DNA from: Methanobacteriota archaeon | Lineage (GTDB): Archaea; Halobacteriota; Halobacteria; Halobacteriales; Halalkalicoccaceae | Assembly: GCA_022561895.1 (NCBI GenBank) | Contig: JADFQH010000065.1 | Coordinates: 1 to 11,596, forward strand | Length of the DNA: 11,596 nt | Direction of reading: 5' to 3' | Shown here: in pieces, positions 5,147 through 11,596 of the stretch | How positions within the stretch are numbered: the stretch's first letter is position 1 | How the letters are laid out: each line of letters begins with the position of its first letter | Notes under the pieces: model-generated | Database searches by the model: none | Told to the model about the DNA's origin: nothing | The model's input: the letters and a program-made list of their open reading frames with translations, nothing else | Made by a program: the position numbers and the translations under genes

Positions 5147-6409
5147 ATGCGCATTCGAGAGTTCTGGGCGCTCGACGACGAGGACCGGGAGCTGATCGCC
5201 CGGTTAGCGCCGGGGGCGGGTGAGGACGCCGCTCGCGTGCTTGCGTATCTCCTCTTGCGATCGGAAATCACGGACGATCCCGCAACCGAGCTGGCGCTTC
5301 GGATCGGGACCGGGTTGAACCGAAGCGCGATCGGGCAGGCCGTCGACCGACTCGAATCGGCCGGCGTTGTCGAGCGGACGACGGTACAGAGCAGTACGAG
5401 GGGGCGTCCGCCCTCGGCGTGGCGCACGACGGCGGAGATCGAATCGGTCGTGCAACGTCTCTATCGACAGCACGCAGCAACGCTCATAGAGCGCGCCCGT
5501 CCCGACACCGAGCGCGGGTCGGAGACGACGGCTCCCACAGAGGACGAACTCACGCTCGGGCTGAACTGGCGACCGAACGGGCTACATCTACCGTTCTATA
5601 CGGCGGGTCTGACAAACCAGTACGAGACGTTCGGTCTCGATGTTGGGATCGAACACTACGATGGATCACACCCGGCGCTTGAGGCAGTGAGTTCGGGCGC
5701 GGTGGATGTCGGGGTGGTCGGTGCGGCGACGGTGCTTCGGGCGCGGGCCGATGGCGAACCGATCGTTCCGATTGCGGTCGTCTATCAGCGAGCGATGGCG
5801 GTGCTCTATACGGTCAGAGAACGGTTCGGCGAGCCCCTTACCGGTGTTGCACAGCTCCGCGGGCGGCGGATCGGCATGCCCGCACGATCCGAAACACGAG
5901 TTCTCGGCCGGCTGTTTCTGAATCAGGTCGCACTCGACGAGGCCGTCGAGATCATCGATACGGCCGGCGAGGAGCAGGACGCCCTTCTCTCGGGCGATGT
6001 GGATGTCGTTACGGGGTCGTTCTCCGATCCTCGCCAGCTAGAACGACAGGGAATGACCGTCGACACGCTCATCGTCGCCGACCATTTCCCGATCTACGGG
6101 CCGACGCTCGTCGTCCACGAGGAGACACTCGCCTCGGAAACCCCTCGTCTCGAACGGTTTCTCGCGGGGACGATCGCGGGGTGGGCCGAGACATGCCACG
6201 ATCCGACGCCCGCCGCCACGCACGTCGCGGAGCTCTCGGATAGCTCGCCAGGACGGGTGGCCCGAACGTTCGAGGACGCGCTCGGTTCGTTCGGCACGAG
6301 TGAAGCGGTGACCGAAAACGGCTGGGGCTGGCAGCGCGAGACGACGTGGGACCGACTCCGTGGGGCGCTTACACAGGGAACGCTGCTTTCGGAGTCCGAG
6401 ACCGCATGA
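5147..6409 (+). CDS. winged-helix domain fused to NMT1/ThiY-type substrate-binding domain; probable cytosolic ligand-sensing regulator
   Basis: This 420-residue protein has two parts. Residues about 25-95 form a winged helix: ATELALRIGTGLNRSAIGQA, then VDRLESAGVVERTTV and a wing with TRGRPPSAWR. After a linker, residues about 134-405 form an NMT1/ThiY-type binding domain, marked by LTLGLNWRPNGLHLPFYTAG, YDGSHPALEAVSSGAVDVGV, LRGRRIGMPA, YGPTLVVHEETL and NGWGWQRETTWDRL. Such domains usually bind thiamine pyrimidines, sulfonates or similar compounds outside the cell. Here there is no signal peptide, Tat motif, lipobox or membrane anchor, so it should stay in the cytosol. It overlaps the ABC ATPase start by four bases (ATGA). 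The ATG at 5147 is chosen because the TATA box at 5115-5121 predicts transcription starting there. The ligand is not shown by the sequence. Confidence 0.85.
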   Translation: MRIREFWALDDEDRELIARLAPGAGEDAARVLAYLLLRSEITDDPATELALRIGTGLNRSAIGQAVDRLESAGVVERTTVQSSTRGRPPSAWRTTAEIESVVQRLYRQHAATLIERARPDTERGSETTAPTEDELTLGLNWRPNGLHLPFYTAGLTNQYETFGLDVGIEHYDGSHPALEAVSSGAVDVGVVGAATVLRARADGEPIVPIAVVYQRAMAVLYTVRERFGEPLTGVAQLRGRRIGMPARSETRVLGRLFLNQVALDEAVEIIDTAGEEQDALLSGDVDVVTGSFSDPRQLERQGMTVDTLIVADHFPIYGPTLVVHEETLASETPRLERFLAGTIAGWAETCHDPTPAATHVAELSDSSPGRVARTFEDALGSFGTSEAVTENGWGWQRETTWDRLRGALTQGTLLSESETA

Positions 6410-7164
6410 TCGAAGTGGATGGCGTGACGGTCGCCTTCGAGGACGTGATCGCGGTCTCGGATGTCGATCTCCGTATCGAGACCGGCGAGTTCGTTACCAT
6501 CGTTGGTCCCTCCGGCTGCGGGAAGACCACCCTGCTCCGGGCGATCGGTGGCTTAGAGGAGCCAACGGCGGGCGACGTCCGGATCGACGGCGAGTCTCCC
6601 GCGGCTGCACAGTCGACCGGCCGGTTGGGCTTCGTCTTTCAGAGCCACACCCTGTTGCCATGGAAGAGTGCCACGGAGAACGTCACGTTTCTCCGCGAGA
6701 TGGCGAACAAGGAACCACGGCGTGAACAGGCACGGGCGCTGCTCAAAACGGTAGGGTTAGGAGGGTTCGAGGACACTCGACCGAGCGAGCTTTCGGGCGG
6801 GATGAACCAACGAGTGTCGATCGCACGGGCGATCCATCTCGGGGCTGACGTGCTTCTGATGGACGAACCCTTCGGCGAACTCGACGAGATCACGCGGGAC
6901 GAACTCGGCGTTTCGCTTCGAGAGATTTGGCGCAGGGAGCGCAAAACGGTCGTTTTCGTCACCCACAGCGTTCCAGAAGCCGTTTTTCTCGCAGATCGTT
7001 GTCTCGTCATGCGCGGGGAGCCCGGACAGATAGAGCGAGTTTTCGAGATCGACCTGCCCGCTCCCCGCGACGAGACCGTCCTCGAATCGCGGGCGTTCCA
7101 CGAGCAGGTCGCCGCCGTCCGGCGGACCCTCCACGAGAGTTATACCGTCGGCCGTACCGGTTGA
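6406..7164 (+). CDS. ABC transporter ATP-binding protein (ThiZ/SsuB/NrtD-type)
   Basis: The 252-residue ATPase carries all ABC motifs: Walker A GPSGCGKTT (34-42), Q-loop Gln79 in FVFQSHTLLPW, signature LSGGM (129-133), Walker B VLLMDEPF (149-156), D-loop GELD (157-160) and switch His187. The FGELDEITRDEL stretch after Walker B is typical of the nitrate/sulfonate/thiamine-pyrimidine subgroup. It would power import through the permease encoded next. The ATG at 6406 overlaps the preceding stop by four bases, and the next gene starts six bases after its stop, so the three genes form one operon. The frame is open further upstream, but that part overlaps the HTH-binding protein gene and lies before the domain. 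The motifs look intact. Confidence 0.92.
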   Translation: MIEVDGVTVAFEDVIAVSDVDLRIETGEFVTIVGPSGCGKTTLLRAIGGLEEPTAGDVRIDGESPAAAQSTGRLGFVFQSHTLLPWKSATENVTFLREMANKEPRREQARALLKTVGLGGFEDTRPSELSGGMNQRVSIARAIHLGADVLLMDEPFGELDEITRDELGVSLREIWRRERKTVVFVTHSVPEAVFLADRCLVMRGEPGQIERVFEIDLPAPRDETVLESRAFHEQVAAVRRTLHESYTVGRTG

Positions 7165-7170
7165 CAGTGT

Positions 7171-8157
7171 ATGCGCGAGGCAAGCGGTTCACCGGGCCGG
7201 GCTCTCCACGTTCGGGACCGGGAACTGCGCTACCCACTGGGAGCGCTGTTTGGAGCCATTGTCGTCTGGTGGTTAGCCACGCTAGCGCTCGATATCCCGC
7301 CGTTTCTCATGCCCCCACCGGATGCGGTCTTCTCCCAACTGCTCGCCAACCCCGTACTCTACGCGCGAAACGCGCTCTTTACGCTCGAAAAAGTCGCCTA
7401 CGGGGGTTCCGTGGGTATCGCGGGCGGGTTCTGTCTCGCGCTGGGCATCGCGTACCTGCCGTGGTTTCGGCGGGCGGTCTATCCCTACCTGGTGACTGCG
7501 CGCGTCCTCCCGAAGATCGCCATCGCGCCCCTGTTTCTGATCTATCTCGGGACGGGAATGGGTACAGCAGTCGTCTTCGTCGCGCTGATTGCCTTCTTCC
7601 CGATCGTCCTCAGTACGGCCGCCGGTCTCCAGAAGGCCCCTCGAGAGTATCACGATCTCCTCGATTCGGTGGATGCGGGATCGCTCCGAAAAGTCGTTTA
7701 CGTCGATCTGCCCTGTGCGCTTCCCGATATTTTCGCCGGACTCAAACAGTCGGTGACGCTCGCGGTCGTCGGCGCGATTCAGTTCGCGGTACCCGATCTC
7801 CTCACCCGACTGTTCATCCCCGACATCAGCCCCGAAGGCTTTGCGCTCACCGTCGAGTATCTCGTGATTCTTTCCTATGGGTACTGGGCGATCGGCGTGA
7901 CCTATCTCTTCCTTGCAGGCTTCAACGCCGCCCGACGGACCCGCACGAGCATGGTTGCGTCGTTGCTTCAGTACTGGGCGGTGCGCCTGCCGATCGCTGC
8001 GGGCGGGGCGCTCGTCTTCGGATTCGGCGTGAGCGCCGTCTTCTGGGCGGTCACGATCTCGAACATCGTCGCTGCCGTTGGACTCGGACTCTACTACCGG
8101 TACGAGACCCAAAGCGGAATGTTGAAGCGGGCGACCGAAGCGACCGCCGCCGACTAG
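7171..8157 (+). CDS. ABC permease (ThiX/SsuC-type) whose C-terminus looks like a MATE transporter; chimeric
   Basis: The 328-residue membrane protein seems to be made of two pieces. Residues 1-203 match a BPD-type ABC permease: a TM helix at about 24-40, IPPFLMPPPDAVF, further helices, ARVLPKIAIAPLFLIYLGTG, and the ATPase-contact loop ending in DLPCALPDIFAGLKQSVTLA followed by VVGAI. A normal permease would continue with an EF...GLGYLI segment and one or two helices. Instead, from about residue 204 (nt 7780) it reads FAVPDLLTRLFIPD, FALTVEYLVILSYGYWAIGV, AGFNAARRTRTSMVASLLQY, WAVRLPIA and VFWAVTISNIVAAVGLGLYY, which is the pattern of MATE C-terminal helices. The frame is open throughout and codon use does not change. 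It follows the ATPase by six bases. Whether it transports anything is uncertain. Confidence 0.8.
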   Translation: MREASGSPGRALHVRDRELRYPLGALFGAIVVWWLATLALDIPPFLMPPPDAVFSQLLANPVLYARNALFTLEKVAYGGSVGIAGGFCLALGIAYLPWFRRAVYPYLVTARVLPKIAIAPLFLIYLGTGMGTAVVFVALIAFFPIVLSTAAGLQKAPREYHDLLDSVDAGSLRKVVYVDLPCALPDIFAGLKQSVTLAVVGAIQFAVPDLLTRLFIPDISPEGFALTVEYLVILSYGYWAIGVTYLFLAGFNAARRTRTSMVASLLQYWAVRLPIAAGGALVFGFGVSAVFWAVTISNIVAAVGLGLYYRYETQSGMLKRATEATAAD

Positions 8158-8163
8158 AAACGC

Positions 8164-8170
8164 CTTTCAT
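8164..8170 (+). promoter_or_regulatory. TATA-like element for helicase gene
   Basis: CTTTCAT lies 24-30 bases before the helicase ATG in the 36-base gap after the permease stop. It suggests that the helicase can be transcribed apart from the transporter operon. Confidence 0.3.
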
Positions 8171-8193
8171 TGCCCGACTCTCCTACCAGATAG

Positions 8194-10530
8194 ATGCAGG
8201 TCGCAGAGGCGCTGCCCGAGTTCGCTGACGCCTTCCCATTCGAGTCGTTCAACACGATGCAGCGCGAGGCGCTCCCGGCGCTGATCGAGAGCGAGGCAAA
8301 CGTCGTTGCGAGCGCACCCACCGCCTGCGGGAAGACCGCACTCGCCGAACTCGCCATCTGTCGCACCCTTCAAGAAGACGGGACCGCCCTCTTCATCGCC
8401 CCAATGCGTGCGCTCACGAACGAAAAAGAAGGTGAGTGGGAACGTTTTGAGAACCTCGGCTACTCGGTCTACGTCGTCACCGGCGAGCGCGATCTCAATC
8501 CTCGGAGGGCGCGCCGGGCCGACATCCTCGTGATGACGCCCGAGAAGGCCGATTCTGCGACCCGAAAACACGATTCTCGGCGATATAATTTCATCAGCGC
8601 AATCGACTGCTGTGTGATCGACGAGGTTCACCTACTCGATTCCGACAGACGAGGCTCCGTTCTCGAAGTGACGATCTCCCGACTCCGGCGGCTCTGTAAT
8701 CCCCGGATCGTCGCACTCTCGGCAACGATGCCCAACATCGAGGACGTTGCTGACTGGCTCGACGCGGGTCCCGAAACCACGTTTGCCTTCGACGACGAGT
8801 ACCGTCCCGTTGATCTCCATGCCGACGTGAAAACGTACTCACACGGCGAGAATTCGTTTGCCGATAAGTACCGTAGATTGTACCGTGCGCTTGACCTTGC
8901 CGAGCCACACATCCGCGAAAGCGGCCAGTCGCTCGTCTTCGTCGCCTCCCGACAGGACACGGTGCAAGCAGCCAAAAAAGCGCGCGACGAACTCACGGAG
9001 CGTGACATCCCTGTCGGCGCGCGCGGCGATTACGATTTTCACACCGAGACCCAGCGCTTAGAAAACAACACGCTGCGCCAGTCTGCCCTCGACGGCGTGG
9101 GTTTCCACCACGCCGGACTCTCGAAGAACGACCGGGACCTGATCGAGCGGTGGTTCAAGGAGGGCAAGATCCAACTGCTGTTTTCGACTTCTACCTTAGC
9201 TTGGGGCGTCAACCTCCCCGCGCGCTGTGTCGTCATCCGCGACACCAAATATCACGATCCCTTGGAGGGAGAAGTGGATATGAGTCCGCTCGACGTGCTT
9301 CAGATGCTCGGCAGAGCGGGGCGGCCGGGCTACGATGATGTCGGGTATGGCTGGGTAATCTGCGATCGCTCCGAGGCCGATCGCTACCGCCAGCTTTTGC
9401 GTGAGGGAAAGGAGATCGAGTCCAGATTGGCCGAGGACCTCGACGCTCACTTGAACGCCGAGATCGCGATGGGCACTATAGAAAGTCTCGAAGATGTGAT
9501 GGCGTGGCTCGAAACCACGTTTTACTACGTGCGTGCGCGAAGCCAGCCCGCAGAATACGAGTTCGAAACCCTTCGCGAGCGCGTACGCGAGAAACTGGAT
9601 TCGCTCGTCGAACGAGGCTTCATCGAGGTGGGCGAGGATCTCTCGGTCGAGACTAGCTCGCTAGGAGTGCTCGCCTCGAAATACTATCTCAGACTTGAGA
9701 CCGCCGCACGATTCTACAACCTGGCAACCCGCGAGGAGATCACCGACGAGGCGATCCTCGAAACGATCTCACAAGCAAGCGAGTTCGATAGCGTCAGCGC
9801 GCGTCAATCGGAGCGCGAGGCGATCAACGCGGCGCTCGGGAACCGTGGAAACACGCTCGAGGCGGGCGAGCGAAAGGTGCTCTCCATTCTCCGAGGGGCG
9901 ATGACCGGAACCACTCCCTCGGAACTCTCGGGCGATGCGTGGGTAATCCGCCAGAACGCCCTCAGACTTCTTGCGGCCTTACAGGCGTTCTGTGATCGAT
10001 TCGCCGATCTTCGCGCCACGAATCGCATTAGCCGGATCGAGGGCCGCGTCGAGTACGGCGTGAGCGACGACGCGGTCGGACTCACGGCGATCTCCGGAAT
10101 CGGGCCCGGCCGGGCGAGCAAGCTCGCTTCCAAAGATCTGACCTCGCCGGGCGACGTGCGCGATGTGGGCGTCGAGGGGCTCGTGACCGCCGGTCTCACC
10201 GAGAGCGTCGCCGAGCGAGTGATCGAAAACGCGGGCGGGCTACCCGCCGTCTCCGTCGATTGGGGCGCGTTCCCCGAGGAGATCGCCCTCGGCGAAAACG
10301 AGATCTGTGAGGTCGAGATCGAATCGACTGCGGGCGGGGCGAACGCCGCGGTTCGCATCACCGTCAATGATGTGGAGATGACCGAAAGTGAGACGTTCCT
10401 CGGTTCGATGACAGTGCCGGTGGGCGTCTTTGGCGGAAATGCAGAAGAACTCACCTACACCGTCGAAGTGGTTTTTCCCGATCTCCCGCTCCAACCAGTC
10501 GTCGAGAGCCGGTCAGTTCGCGTCGTGTAG
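8194..10530 (+). CDS. Ski2-family superfamily 2 helicase (Hel308/Brr2-like) with HhH and Sec63-like C-terminus
   Basis: A 778-residue ATP-dependent helicase. The two RecA domains show APTACGKT (41-48), DEVH (143-146), SAT (176-178), VFVASR (248-253), TSTLAWGVNLPA (332-343) and QMLGRAGRPG (370-379). A winged-helix and ratchet-like helical region follows (about 450-615), then a helix-hairpin-helix LTAISGIGPGRASKLASKDL (630-649), and a C-terminal beta domain (about 687-778) resembling the Sec63/Brr2 C2-like domain. Classical archaeal Hel308 acts at stalled replication forks and has no such beta domain, so this is probably the second haloarchaeal paralogue, sometimes named Hel308b or called Brr2-like. 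Whether the substrate is DNA or RNA cannot be told. The ATG at 8194 is preceded by a TATA-like element. Its 3' end overlaps the convergent HAD gene by 18 bases. Confidence 0.87.
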   Translation: MQVAEALPEFADAFPFESFNTMQREALPALIESEANVVASAPTACGKTALAELAICRTLQEDGTALFIAPMRALTNEKEGEWERFENLGYSVYVVTGERDLNPRRARRADILVMTPEKADSATRKHDSRRYNFISAIDCCVIDEVHLLDSDRRGSVLEVTISRLRRLCNPRIVALSATMPNIEDVADWLDAGPETTFAFDDEYRPVDLHADVKTYSHGENSFADKYRRLYRALDLAEPHIRESGQSLVFVASRQDTVQAAKKARDELTERDIPVGARGDYDFHTETQRLENNTLRQSALDGVGFHHAGLSKNDRDLIERWFKEGKIQLLFSTSTLAWGVNLPARCVVIRDTKYHDPLEGEVDMSPLDVLQMLGRAGRPGYDDVGYGWVICDRSEADRYRQLLREGKEIESRLAEDLDAHLNAEIAMGTIESLEDVMAWLETTFYYVRARSQPAEYEFETLRERVREKLDSLVERGFIEVGEDLSVETSSLGVLASKYYLRLETAARFYNLATREEITDEAILETISQASEFDSVSARQSEREAINAALGNRGNTLEAGERKVLSILRGAMTGTTPSELSGDAWVIRQNALRLLAALQAFCDRFADLRATNRISRIEGRVEYGVSDDAVGLTAISGIGPGRASKLASKDLTSPGDVRDVGVEGLVTAGLTESVAERVIENAGGLPAVSVDWGAFPEEIALGENEICEVEIESTAGGANAAVRITVNDVEMTESETFLGSMTVPVGVFGGNAEELTYTVEVVFPDLPLQPVVESRSVRVV

Positions 10531-11163
10531 GGCGAGCAGTCGCTCGTGGAGGTTCTCGGGAGTTGAAACGTTCTCGTCCGCGGCCGAGTGGTCGTGATCG
10601 TCGTTGGTCGGCGTCTCGTAGGCGATGGTGTAGGCACCCGCCGCGGCGGCAGATTCGACGCCGTGTGCCGAGTCTTCGACGACGATACAGTCCTCAGGTG
10701 TAACGCCCAACTCCTCGGCGGCGTATTCGTAGATCGCTGGTTCTGGCTTGCCGGGACCGTCGATGTGGTCGGCGCTCACGATTGCGTCGAATTCTTCTAA
10801 CTCGAATCGCTCGGTGACGACTTCGATCCAGTCGGGCGGCGAGGAGGAGACGATCGCGGTCCGGACGCCGCGCTCGGCGAGATCGGCGAGCAGGTCCCGA
10901 AAGCCGGGCATGAGTTCGGCGCGCTCGGTGTAGATCTCGTGGGCGATCTCCTCGAAGCGAGAGATGTACTCCGAACGCTCGACCCGGGTGGTGTAGTTCG
11001 AATCGAGGAATACGTAGATCTCCTCGTAGTTCATGCCGGTGATCTCCGAAACCGGAACGTCCTCCTCGACGACCGCCGGCAGCAACTCTTCGCGCTCGCG
11101 TTCGACCCAGTAGTCCTCCGAATCGACGATCACGCCGTCCATATCGAACAACACGACTTCCAT
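10513..11163 (-). CDS. HAD-superfamily phosphatase (beta-phosphoglucomutase-like)
   Basis: The 216-residue protein has the four HAD motifs: FDMDGVIVDSE (nucleophile Asp7, acid/base Asp9), VSSS (105-108), GKPEP with Lys139, and VVEDSAHG with Glu163 and Asp164. The helical cap after motif I places it in the beta-phosphoglucomutase-like group, which hydrolyses small sugar phosphates or similar substrates; the exact substrate is unknown. The ATG at 11163 is chosen because the nucleophile strand begins immediately after it. The frame is open upstream to 11250, but that part has no family similarity and would cover the promoter region of the divergent gene. A histidine/aspartate-rich stretch (DDHDHSAADE) lies near the C-terminus. 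Its stop lies within the last 18 bases of the helicase gene. Confidence 0.9.
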   Translation of the reverse strand: MEVVLFDMDGVIVDSEDYWVEREREELLPAVVEEDVPVSEITGMNYEEIYVFLDSNYTTRVERSEYISRFEEIAHEIYTERAELMPGFRDLLADLAERGVRTAIVSSSPPDWIEVVTERFELEEFDAIVSADHIDGPGKPEPAIYEYAAEELGVTPEDCIVVEDSAHGVESAAAAGAYTIAYETPTNDDHDHSAADENVSTPENLHERLLALHDAN

Positions 11164-11220
11164 ACTCGCTGTGCTCGCTCGTGCGGAATAGTCCTGCCGA
11201 CCTCCCACAGAGCGAACGTT

Positions 11221-11226
11221 CATATA
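11221..11226 (+). promoter_or_regulatory. TATA-like element for NucS-like gene
   Basis: CATATA lies 24-29 bases before the ATG at 11250, consistent with a leaderless transcript. A perfect five-base inverted repeat GGGCC-AGAC-GGCCC (11234-11247) lies directly before the start codon. Confidence 0.4.
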
Positions 11227-11249
11227 CGGAGAGCGGGCCAGACGGCCCA

Positions 11250-11596
11250 ATGCCAGAACCCGAGGTCCTTCACGTGCTCGCCGGGGACTGTCTCGTCTAC
11301 ACAGACGAGACGACCCACCGCGGCGAGGTGGTCGTCCTTCTCAAACCCGACAACACCGTGCTGGTCCACGATACTGATGGGTATCAGCCGGTCGCGTGGC
11401 TCACCCGTGCAGACTCGGTTGCCACAACCCGGAACGGCGGCTTTTCCGTTACCGCTATCGCGGGCGACCGGACCCTGCGAGTCGAATCCCGGAGCGCCTA
11501 CGGCTTCGGCGAGTACCGGCTCATCGATGTCGGTCTCTCCAAGCGTCGTGATTGGAGTCACAAGTGTTGGTTCTCCGTCGCCACACATCTCAAGTT
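11250..11596 (+). CDS. NucS/DUF91-like nuclease, N-terminal part (runs off the right edge)
   Basis: The first 115 residues of a plus-strand gene are visible. The opening LAGDCLVYTDETTHRGEVVV, followed by LLKPDNTVLVHDTDGYQPVAWL, matches the N-terminal beta domain of the NucS/EndoMS (DUF91) family and of the haloarchaeal zinc-finger relatives of that family; NucS cuts mismatched or branched DNA. Residues 66-89 continue the expected strands and end in SAYGFGEY. After Tyr89 (nt 11516) the reading continues as RLIDVGLSKRRDWSHKCW, which lacks the CxxC zinc ribbon I would expect next in the haloarchaeal relatives and is unlike the rest of the protein. The gene may be frameshifted, fused, or affected by an assembly end. 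The ATG at 11250 has a TATA-like element about 27 bases upstream and is divergent from the HAD gene by 86 bases. Confidence 0.65.
   Translation, partial: MPEPEVLHVLAGDCLVYTDETTHRGEVVVLLKPDNTVLVHDTDGYQPVAWLTRADSVATTRNGGFSVTAIAGDRTLRVESRSAYGFGEYRLIDVGLSKRRDWSHKCWFSVATHLK

Noticed and set aside
5147..5250. Signal peptide or lipobox at the start of the HTH-binding protein
   Set aside because: The N-terminus is highly acidic, has no twin arginine or lipobox cysteine, and its one hydrophobic stretch (VLAYLLL) belongs to a helix of the winged-helix domain.
7282..8112. Long minus-strand open frame opposite the permease
   Set aside because: It mirrors a GC-rich coding frame and has no recognisable domain; the plus frame has clear membrane helices and family motifs.
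6927..8228. 433-codon plus-strand frame across ATPase and permease
   Set aside because: The product is Arg/Ser-rich with no domain and lies out of frame with two well-supported genes.
11220..11588. Minus-strand open frame opposite the NucS-like gene
   Set aside because: The plus frame shows the NucS/DUF91 pattern and a TATA-like element; the minus frame matches nothing I recognise, though the last 80 bases remain unexplained.

Overview
The window looks like chromosomal DNA from a haloarchaeon (class Halobacteria). It is GC-rich, the deduced proteins are very rich in Asp and Glu, many start codons sit about 25-32 bases from a TATA-like element with no room for a leader, and it carries archaeal markers: PurS as a separate protein, the archaeosine enzyme RaSEA, a Ski2-type helicase and a NucS/DUF91-like nuclease. 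Both ends cut through genes. No tRNA, rRNA, CRISPR array, insertion sequence or integrase was seen.

Left third (1-4642): a truncated zinc-ribbon protein; a small doubtful ORF in an AT-richer gap; an ACT-formyltransferase enzyme (PurU-type, with a PurN-like active-site motif) divergent from the purS-purQ pair; a 38-residue gene whose 3' end overlaps that of purQ; the radical SAM enzyme RaSEA for tRNA archaeosine; a cupin fused to a zinc ribbon; and an acidic orphan protein. This part is mainly purine synthesis and tRNA modification plus small haloarchaeal proteins.

Middle (4792-8157): a DUF4242-family protein, then a tightly packed three-gene unit. Its first gene joins an N-terminal winged-helix DNA-binding domain to an NMT1/ThiY-type substrate-binding domain and has no export signal. 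The second is an ABC ATPase of the ThiZ/SsuB/NrtD type. The third begins as a ThiX/SsuC-type ABC permease, but its last 125 or so residues look like the C-terminal three helices of a MATE transporter. No exported binding protein is encoded. I infer that the ligand-binding domain has been moved into the cytoplasm as a sensor of a pyrimidine, thiamine-precursor or related small molecule that controls the transporter. The permease-MATE join is either a real deletion fusion or an assembly error. These two points are the most interesting in the window.

Right third (8194-11596): a Ski2/Hel308-Brr2-like helicase with a helix-hairpin-helix and a Sec63-like C-terminal domain, a convergent HAD phosphatase whose 3' end overlaps it by 18 bases, and, divergent from that, the start of a NucS-like nuclease whose visible tail stops looking like the family about 80 bases before the window ends.
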